Assembly: GCA_036250225.1 (NCBI GenBank)
Contig: JAPZLL010000004.1
Location: 1,302,001-1,366,000, forward strand
DNA: 64,000 bases
Reading direction: 5' to 3'
Source of the DNA: Cercophora sp. LCS_1
Taxonomy: Eukaryota > Ascomycota > Sordariomycetes > Sordariales > Lasiosphaeriaceae
Shown here: positions 55,309 through 64,000 of the stretch, one piece after another
Position numbering within the stretch: position 1 is the stretch's first letter
How the letters are laid out: the number at the start of each line of letters is the position of its first letter
Position numbers and translations under genes: made by a program
Notes under the pieces: model-generated
The model's database searches: none
Told to the model about the DNA's origin: nothing
What the model saw: only the letters and a program-made list of their open reading frames with translations

Positions 55309-58300
55309 CTAATCCAACGTGCGACGCAGCAAAAAAACTGGAACAGCTTGCTACGGAAATCCGGGTTTACATGGAGGTTGATCACAGGCGCGGGTGGTTT
55401 AGACTGGTGTTGTTGTTGCTGTCTGTGGCTATGAACGTTGGGTCTCTCGGCAAGGCCGGCGATGGGAATGGTTTAGGGCAAAAATTACGGGGCTGGATGG
55501 GTGGTTTGTTCTATGTTCTGGGTTATTTCACCGTTTCCTTCGAGATACCATGTCCCCTTCCCTGGGGGCAAAATCTTTGCTCTTCTTGTTGGTTGGATAA
55601 TACTCTTTTTGGATTAGAGGGTTTGTCTGGAGATTATTTTTCTTTCCTCTGCGATTGTGGCTTGGCCAGGACGGAGGAGATGCTCCGCTTGGGCTGGTTT
55701 TACGGTACTTGACTATATGGACATATTCTATCTTCTTGTTTGGACCTGAGCGCGTTACCATGGTCTGGGCGCCTGTTCTTCTGGGGAATGGGTTAATGAA
55801 ATCCTGTCGCTATGGTAGAGAGAGCATTGAGTTATGATGGAACGCGCTCTTCAAGTTGTCCCAAAAGGGGCCACTCACTGATACCAGAATTCAGCAATTT
55901 ACCACTGCTCGATGAAAATGCCAGGGACCGGGGTTCAATAGCAGCTAGAGTGTTTCTTGGTTTGCAGCTCTCTGACGAATCTCCTTCGCGGCGGCTCTAA
56001 GGGCATGGGAATTTGGCCGATGCAACGAGACTCTACTGACAGCAGTGTCACGGTGTTGGGGTCTGGTAACCGCGTCTATGATTTGAGCGCGCTGAAGTGC
56101 GCTGAATTGGAGATATCACCTCGCAATATCCACATCGAGATTCTAAGTGACAGCGCACACGCAGAGAGAGGGGAGCGAGGGGTGAGTGGCATCCGTGACA
56201 TCCGTGACAGCTGTAACCATGCAGCTCCAAGGAAGGAGGGGGTGTGAAGATACTGAGGGACTGTCTGTGTGTGGCCAATGGATGCTTTTCAGGAAGCTTC
56301 TATCGAAACAATGGGCTTTGCTATTAAATCACGGCAGTGGACAACGGGGGCTTGATGGGCGTTTCAAAACGTGGGGATGGTGGACTGTTTGTTGGATGGT
56401 TCCAGTCTTACGTGCAGATGTTAGCGGGCGAGCCAACCGGAGCGTTTCCCCCGCGCTGGAGAGTTAAAGGGGTACCGATGTTTTGCATTTGTTGGGACGG
56501 GGTGCCCCTGGCGAAATTTGAACCGTTTTGTTTCCCTTTTTCTGGTGAAGGAAATCTGTGAGCCTCGTAAAGAAGCCAGTGGCAAAAAAGTGAAGTGTGT
56601 TGTCGTCGCCCAGCGCGGACAACCGAGAGTAAATTTTAAAGAGAGGCTCTCAGGGACGGTATGGCGGAGGCGGGAGTTGATGAAAGGGATGGGATGGGAG
56701 TGTTTGGTGAATGATTAGACTGCGGCGCGTAGGTTTGGTACCCGGCGCTATTGAGGTCTGGGGAACTTTGTGACAGGCGGCATTGTGTCGATGATGGGAA
56801 TAAAAATATCTTTTGAGGTGGCAAGTTTGGACCACCGGTTCTTGTGGCTTTCTGGCTTCTGATAATTATGTTGATTCGTGTGCCGGATGTTGCGGCTCCC
56901 GAGGCTGAGGACAGTCGGGACCCCTTACCCCTTGGTTCAGACGTCAAAGGAACCTTTTCAGTGCAGCAGCTGCGACTCACTCTTACAGTGCGTTTACAAC
57001 ACGCGATTGTCTGAAAGCAATGGAAAATAGGTGAGTTGGTCGCTCCCGAACTGGCAAGTTCGCATCGACCTTGAGTGGTGGCAGGTGCGTTGGAGGCTGC
57101 ACGTTGGCCTGCGACGGCACCCATTGTTGGATGACCGAACTCCTCGGTCGATTGTCTCCTCAGAAGGCGGCCCGATGCGATTCCCAGGATGCAGCTCTCA
57201 AGATCGCCGCAAGGTCCGGACCGATCGTATTGTACCCCAATCGAGCGCCTCCCATACCCGCAGAGCCTGAGGTCGCTTCATACAAAGGAAAATCTTGGGA
57301 CTGGCCTCATGGGCTCGGGTTTGCCTCTGCCTTCGTCAGCTGCGGTCAACACGGGTCCAGATCGGAGGCCCTCGCAATGTTTCCAGCGGGGGCAACTGCA
57401 GCCGACGCAGCTGAAGCCAGCATGTTGATCGAGATGGGCGCCAGGAGACCAGCCTTCCTAATCTATAGAAGACAGCGTCTCACAGAAGTGATGCTAACGC
57501 CTCGTGCCGCAGGGACACGACAGACGGACCCGTGCAACGGAGATGTGCGCGTCGCCGGTTTCAGCGCCCATCTCTGCTCCATCGAGCTCGCCCTCTCTAC
57601 ATGAGGCCACGACTTGATCTAGGGCGGTAACAAGCACCTTCACGATCCGGCACAACGTGGCCCACGCGGGTCCCTGCGGCGCAAAGCGTCGTGTGTTGCG
57701 ATCATCTGAAGCAAAATATGGTTCGATTCTTCGAGGCTCGTCAACACAATGACCAACTTCCACCCGACCCCCTCATTTGGGGAACTTTGCGCAACGACGA
57801 ACCATTGCGATGGGTTCGGACCCTGAAAGAAAGCTAACAAGAAGCCGAAGCGGGAAAAAAAAATATCAATGGGACTTTAGGGTTGCAGCGCAGGAAATAT
57901 GGTTCATCGTCCATCTCTCATCATTCCTGCAGCCGCAGATGCGCCGATGAGCGCCGAGATGCAGTCATGCGAGCAGCTTGCTCACGAGGGGCATTGTATC
58001 GGTACTTCACACGCCACAGCTGCCGGCGTGGGCAGTGGACGGCAGTGGGTGTGGCACGGTGGGGAGAGGGAAAACGGTGGGAAGAGGCTGCTTCCGCGCG
58101 GATTTCCAGCTCCCGTGGTCCCGAGCCTTTCCCGTGGCCTTCCACTGCTTGTCGCACGCCCCCTACCCGTGGCCGTCCAGTTCCACATCGGGGTATGGGA
58201 GTGTCGATCACTGCGGAGGAAGAGAGAGGGGAGCGTTGGAAGGTGAGCCACACAGAGCCGAAGTCTCAGCCACTTGGCCAGTACCGAAACGTAGGTTTAT

Positions 58301-60402
58301 TATCACCTAGAGCAACCGTCGGTGTGCCCGTTTACTTGTGGGGGCAGCTGAATATCTGTACCACCTAAACACTGTCGTGTCCTCGCTTGACGGCACATGG
58401 TCGACTCCAAAGCCACTCCTCCAGACTTTCTGTGGTAACTCCTCGTCAAAGCTATTTCTAACGGTCTAGGCAGAATGCGGCACGAAAACTGCAAAGCTGG
58501 TGGGTGTGTGAGGGCGAGGGAACCCCCAGGGTGAGTAGAGCAGACGTAGCTTTCGTGCACACCCCTCCCAGTAACCGATGCGGCTAACAGGAAGTATCTC
58601 TCTATCACAGGCGCTTCTGCGCTCCTGATGGGCAGCTCGCAGCTGGCGAGCTGCAGGTTAAACAAGCCGCGGGTATCTGGCACCCGGAATGCAGCTGCAG
58701 CGCCAGACCCTTTGGCACAGTCACCAGCCACAGGGTCCAGGGAGGTTTGACTGAGGGCCAGAGCGGGACGCCAGTCGAAAGGAAAGCTGTGAGTGGAGGA
58801 GACGGAATACTGCCTCAAATTGCCACGGCTGCCACGCAACGAATGGCTCGAGATCGACGAGGAATAGCCACAGTGTAGGGATAGGGGGCCAATTACGGAT
58901 GAAGGTGAGTGTAATGGCATGCCTAATAGGGCTTGTAGAGTGGCTAGAGGAGCTGTAGAGTTTATCGCCCCTCGAGATCCAGAGATGCTTCGGGGCGAGT
59001 GTCACTAGCCACTCAACGTGCAAAGGAGACGGAGGTGTTGATGTGGCTCGGTATTGGACGAGGAAACCGTTCGGTGGCGATGGATCGAGCTCGGGACTTT
59101 CACGGGACACATCATGGACCAGCTAAGCCACCTCTACCAGAGATCGACAAGGGGTCTTGCTGTTTGGAGGTTGGGGTGGCGATCAGCCGCGTGGAGACGG
59201 TGATCTTTGTGGTTGATGAGGGCGATGCCCCGCAGTCGAGGGTATCGTGAGGAGAGACGGTAGTGAGGGTGGACAGCAGACATTGGAGACATCTGCCTAC
59301 CTGGCTGCAAGCTAGCTGTGGGCACACACCAGAGCCCGATCGCCGATCTATGATGGGACACTATCTGCGTGCATTCGGCAGAAGTTTGTTGATTGTCCCA
59401 ACCTCCTCCCTCATGGTCAGACTTTGGGCATCAACAGCCAATTCCACTCTAGGGGGGCACGCTGATGTGATACTACACTGACAAAAATGAATTTGATGTT
59501 CAATTGTTGTCTCGGTCTCCTGGTGCTGGTCACTCGTCAACGCCAAGACTCAGACGACGTCGACGTCATCGGCTCCCCCTTTTCGGCCCCCAAACTCAAA
59601 TGCCGAGCCAGGGGCTACAAGGATGCCCAGGCGAATCAATGTCTTTGGCCACGCTTCTGGAGACATGCTATTTTCTATTCGAACATCAACAAACACGCTG
59701 TTTGGGGATTCCTGACCAGGTTGTCAACTCCTGGCTCATGCTGTGTGAAATGAACAAAAATGAAAATTTATATGGTGCGAGGTAATACTGGTGAAATCAA
59801 CTGAATCCCAAATGCGTCGCACCTTTTTTTTTCATTCCTACATTGACAAACCCCCTTCCTGTGATTTTCCGCCTGTTTTTGATCTATGTTAAATCACCGA
59901 ATTCCGATTCATTCCTAGTGAAACAGATGGAATATAGAAATCAACCTTGCTTGATGTGAACCGGTGCTGAAATCAACCGGACACTACTCATATTGTCCAG
60001 CTTCGTTCATTCGGCTGGTAATAGTCTGTCGTCTAAAGACTAGGTCAACATAAAATAAGAATAACTTGCGCATTTGCTATCTGTTAGTTAGGGTTGCAGG
60101 ATTTTACGGATTGCACCAAACCCGCCGTCCAAGATGACAACGACTGAAAAGGGGCACGAAGTCAGCGTTGGGACTCTGACAGTAATGCCGACAAAGAATT
60201 TTAATCCCAAAGATCAATTGAGATTGGCCCTGATGAGTCAATATAAGACCTTTTCCTTTACTGCCTCATCATGGTCGGTGTGGCCTTCCTGCCTGCCGCC
60301 AGCGACAGTTCCCACCGAGATGTTTGGGGGTATAAAACCTGGCAACCCCCCACTCCCCTTTCCACTTTTATCATCATCAACATCACCCATGTCAACGCCA
60401 GA
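55309..60402. other. Gene-poor 5.1-kb region
   Basis: Contains the 3' end of the grainyhead gene and the upstream region of the next gene. No conserved gene seen. A tandem ATCCGTGAC pair lies at about 56,190-56,210. Several open frames of 100-200 codons show no recognisable features. Confidence 0.5.
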
Positions 60403-62044
60403 ATGGGTATCTTTTCCTACCTGTCTGGCAAGGGCAGCCGCTCCAAGCGATATGACACCAGCCGCAACTCTCGCAACACTACTGGCAGCTCTCGCACGCC
60501 GTTGAACCTCCTAGGGCTAGAGCGCGAGGAGAAGATACTCGAGGCATCCCTTGATGGCTACATTGAAGGGTTTTGGAATGGCGTATATGACAAGATCCTT
60601 GGTCGAGACAACTCGTACAGTCGACGAACCCATGACAGCAACGGGCGGAATCAATTCCCTAGGCGAAGATACGGCGAACACCAAAGCTGGGCGGGCTCTG
60701 GTATCCATGCGCAGCGCCACATGCCACCCCATTACGAACAGCAGATCCCGCCGAGCGATTATCATTACCAACCGCCATTGCAACCCCAGTACGTAGATCA
60801 GCGTGCTGAAGAGCATGGACGCTGGGTGGGCTGCGACCCCGAATACGTGACAGGTCACGAAGATCACCAAGGCCGACAGTTCCGGGACCGTACATGGAAC
60901 TAGTCACAGTATCACCGCCTCCGAGAACGACTAAACTACTACAAGGGAGCAGTTCTACCCACTGAAGCGTCCCCCACCAACAGAACTTACGCTAGAACGC
61001 ATACTAGAACGACAAGTCCCAGAGGCGAAACACCTTATACAACAAGGGCCTCTAACAACAGATCGTTCGTCTCAACACACAAAGTCGGAAGCGGACCAAG
61101 GTTCACAACTGCAAAGGCTCGAAGCGAAAAATTGTCTCCGGTAAAGAAGCCCACCCTCAGAAGGGGTATCCCAACGACGAACTCCATCAAGAAGGCGTCT
61201 TACCTACCACCGAGCCGTAGAACCAAGCAGCCCATAACAACGACAAAATATACGAGAAACGACCATTTCCCTCAAAGAATACCGAGCACCAGACATCCAA
61301 CCACTACCACGGCTCCTCAGGCTCTGGGGGTTGTCATAGAGCCTCCAACGGAGCAAGGGGGACCTATGAGCTACGAGGAGGTGTTTAGGGGTGGGAAGGA
61401 GCGTTCTATGGAGGAAGCTACCGCAATCATTGGTTTTCTTCGGGAGGTTGAGGATTGCTTAGCACGGGCTGAGCAAGTAGAGGTGAGGCCCCGATTTTTA
61501 TCTCTGTTTTTGCTGTTTTGTTCTCGGGGTGGATGATACCACCGTTGCCATTTATGGACTTGTAAAAACGAATCTGGCTAACAGCACGATCTTCCAGGTA
61601 CTCTATGATAGGTTCTTACCCACAGATCACAACACAGTATATCTGGACTTGGCTGGGCTCCAGAGCCAACGCAGGAAGCAAAGAATGGAGAGAAAGACCG
61701 AGATTCTAGATTCTCGCCTTGAGCTAGTTCGGGGGGAGCTACAACGCCACGGCCTGAGCGAAACGAGCCTAGCAAACGCCGCCGTTTCGAGAACCGACAT
61801 TCAAGATTGTTTGTACCTTTGTAACGCCCAAAAGAACTTCTTGGCAGCTATGCTGGCTGTGCTAGATGATATGCTTGAGAGGTTGGAACTAAAAGTGGAA
61901 TGTGGAGGTCCTCACTGGATTACTGTCCAGCACAAGGTGTTGAATTTCAAGGAGCTCTTCGGATACTTCCGTAGTTCTCATTACCTCCAAGACACCGAGA
62001 GGGCGCTGGAAAAGTTGTGGATTCAGGTGCATCGGAAATCTTGA
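60403..62044 (+). CDS. Unrecognised fungal protein, three-exon model
   Basis: Model: 60403-60846, 60910-61482 and 61598-62044; 487 aa. The two left exons are in one reading frame interrupted by a single TAG at 60901; I remove it with a 63-nt intron (donor TAC|GTGACA, acceptor GTCACAG), which keeps phase. The third exon follows a 115-nt intron (GAG|GTGAGG, TTCCAG). The N-terminus MGIFSYLSGKGSRSK has a Ser/Arg patch; LGLEREEKILEASLDGYIEGFW is a helix. The middle is hydrophilic, rich in His, Tyr, Gln and Arg/Thr. The C-terminal 170 residues are mostly helical: MSYEEVFRGGKERSMEEATAI, FLREVEDCLARAEQ, VLYDRFLPTDHNTVYLDLAG, then long charged helices. I know no family for it. Alternatives are a real nonsense mutation at 60901 or two separate genes. 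Confidence 0.5.
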
Positions 62045-63911
62045 TTACGGCGTATGGGTATGGCACTCGGTTGGGGTGGAGTTTGAAGGGAGGGAAAAAA
62101 CCGGTTAGCCGTCTCTAAGGGAGTTTCGGCTTCTCTACGTTGAGAAACTAAAGGAAGAGGTTTGGCCTTGATCAGGTTTATACTCATCTTAGATCCAGCT
62201 TGATACCTGCAGGACAGTAGAATAGCGAGACAAATAGACAACAGCGCTATAGTTATCGTTTTGGGTGAAGTGCTTCTTTGAACCTTTGCACTGCTGATGT
62301 TTTCATGGCTTTCTTCTTGTTTATACTCTCGGCTTTATAAGAGAAAAACTCACCTTAGAGGGAATAGGGATGCAATTAATGATAAATTAAAGGTATTGGC
62401 GTTGTTATTGGTTGCAATACAGCAGTAATGCCCATTCTTCTTGCCAGAACAATGATTTTCTTCCTCCCTCCCCTTCATTCAAGACGGAAAGAACATACTG
62501 TTGAGCGACCTGCAGCATAAAATGAGATATGTCAAACACCACAGGAAGGAACTTTTTCATTTAAAATAGTGCCATCATATCTCAGAATTCACTTGGTATT
62601 ACTACAAGGAAGAACAGTGCAAAGTCTTCAATGCCCTCATTTGTGTCTTTCTGTTTGAATCTGGATGCAGAGGTGCTGCCGAAACAGGGGGCTATCAACA
62701 AGCTATCACTTGGCAAGCACGTCGTCCTCATAACTCTAAATGATAAATGACAAGAATTATGGAAGGGACAAGTAAAAAAACGAATAGAGACTGAGTTGCT
62801 AACAATGCGTTGTTCCTTTCAGCTACTATGTTTTGAGTCCGTTGTTTCATGGAAACCGGGGGCCAATCAAGAAGAGCGCCTTGGCGATGACGAGCGAAGC
62901 TGTGATGATGTAAGACCCTGTCGGACTTTGTGGCTGTGTGCAATAACAACTGATCAAAAGATAGGATTCTCAACGACAAGTATGACTCGTCACGAGATAA
63001 GCATTCGCAATCCCAAAGGGGCAAGAACGCAGGGCGGAAGAGTCAGCAATGGCGAAACCGTCTGGTTAGGGTCCCGACGAAACCCTTGGCGGCGTTGGGC
63101 CGCCAGCCTAGACCGGCCGCCCAGCCCTGCCAGATCGCAGCACAGCGCCCCGTGCGACAGCCGAGCGGGACCCGCCCAGCAACCCATGCCTGATTCAGCA
63201 GCATGAAAAAAGGTAAAAAAAAATAAAATCACGATATTGTGGGACTGGGCTCCTTTTTTCCTTCGTCGCTCCCCCTTCCCCCTTCCCCAGTCATCCCGTC
63301 AACAACACGCACCGCCTTCGCCAATCCTTCCCCTAGGGTGCCTCTCTTCTTTTCTGCTTCCGTTCGCCGTTGGTCGCTTTTATTCTTCGGATATTCGTCT
63401 GTGCAGTGCCTTTGTCAAGCAGCAAGGCCAGTCCAATCGCCTTGTTCGTCTGTTCAGCTGTCGCCCGCCCGCCGCCACCGGTCGTGGTGATTCAGACCCT
63501 TCGAGTTCCGCCTCCAGAACCCACTTCGTCTCGCTTTTCTTCGAATAAGCCTTGCCTCTCGCGCCCCCCACCGGATAGCCCGTCTGCAACTTCCAACGTT
63601 GTCGCAGCAGCCTGCCATCACCGACCGCAATCCACTGTCGGGCACATCAATCCGGCTATCGTCTCTGCCCTCTCAAATCCCGACGCCGGCACCCGTTGCC
63701 AACGCGCATCCAACCCCTCGCCGCGTGTCGAGCACCAGAGTCGACCCACCCTGTATTCAAGAATCGTCGCGACGAATTTTGGTTCTTCGCCCTATCGTCC
63801 AAACCAGAACGTTACCCCTCACTCTGCTGGACAAGAATCCAAGCGGAAAGAAGAAGGAACCTTTTTCCCATCACACACTGTTATCGCGATCATCTGTGAC
63901 TTTCACTAGTC
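62045..63911. other. Gene-free interval before the right-edge gene
   Basis: An AT-rich zone lies at about 62,250-62,780. The part from 63,230 on is strongly pyrimidine-rich and C-rich, consistent with promoter and 5' UTR of the gene starting at 63,912. Confidence 0.5.
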
Positions 63912-64000
63912 ATGGCCAGTCCGTTGCAGTTTGCCTACCGAACCCAGAAGGCCATCGGTGTCTTTGACGCCGCGCCTGTCTACGAAGCGCTTCCTGGGTT
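63912..64000 (+). CDS. Start of a gene running off the right edge
   Basis: An ATG in a good context (ACTAGTCATGG) opens a frame MASPLQFAYRTQKAIGVFDA to the window end. The C-rich leader and biased third positions suggest a real coding start. Too short to assign a family. Confidence 0.45.
   Translation, partial: MASPLQFAYRTQKAIGVFDAAPVYEALPG

Noticed and set aside
55371..55712. 113-codon frame after the grainyhead gene
   Set aside because: Lies in its 3' UTR; hydrophobic by T-rich composition only.

Overview
The window is nuclear DNA of a filamentous ascomycete, most likely a sordariomycete (Sordariales-like). Most genes carry introns of about 45-120 nt with GTRNGT-type donors, branch sites such as CTAAC or CTGAC, and YAG acceptors. 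Many products are fungal-conserved (Nop9, Thi4, Tma16, Mam33, Vps74, an Osh6-type lipid exchanger, a grainyhead/CSP-2 factor), and thi4 has a TPP riboswitch in a 5'-UTR intron, as in Neurospora. I found no bacterial operons, CRISPR arrays, intact transposons or rRNA.

Layout. 1-7.2 kb: a partial NOP9 gene (left edge), a membrane-anchored alpha/beta-hydrolase-like protein, a type II haloacid-dehalogenase-like enzyme divergent from an HNH-finger protein, and a four-TM protein. 7.2-16 kb: sparse DNA holding a two-exon 66-aa secreted peptide, an AMMECR1-domain protein and a Ras-like GTPase with an insertion and an unusual C-terminus. 16-24 kb: a PLP-dependent decarboxylase convergent with riboswitch-controlled THI4, then a 1171-aa Ser/Thr/Pro-rich, probably GPI-anchored wall protein. 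26.5-27.9 kb: a diverged questin-oxidase-like (DUF4243) gene with a doubtful 5' end. 30-43.6 kb: the housekeeping block, with MAM33, TMA16, EXO1, an intron-containing tRNA-Tyr, RRP14/SURF6, VPS74 and OSH6. 43.6-52.7 kb: a 9-kb stretch without a supportable gene, before the grainyhead/CP2 regulator. 55.3-64 kb: sparse DNA with one unrecognised three-exon gene and the first codons of a gene running off the right edge.

The genes do not form one pathway. Functional themes are ribosome biogenesis (NOP9, RRP14/SURF6, TMA16), DNA repair (EXO1), mitochondria (MAM33), Golgi/lipid exchange linked by PI4P (VPS74 and OSH6 are neighbours), thiamine synthesis (THI4) and development (grainyhead). The best-supported regulatory system is the thi4 leader: a TPP aptamer, two candidate 5' splice sites, one acceptor and two alternative uORFs can all be read from the DNA. 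Exon boundaries were set by hand from splice signals, reading frame and recalled family sequence, so they are models and not transcript evidence.
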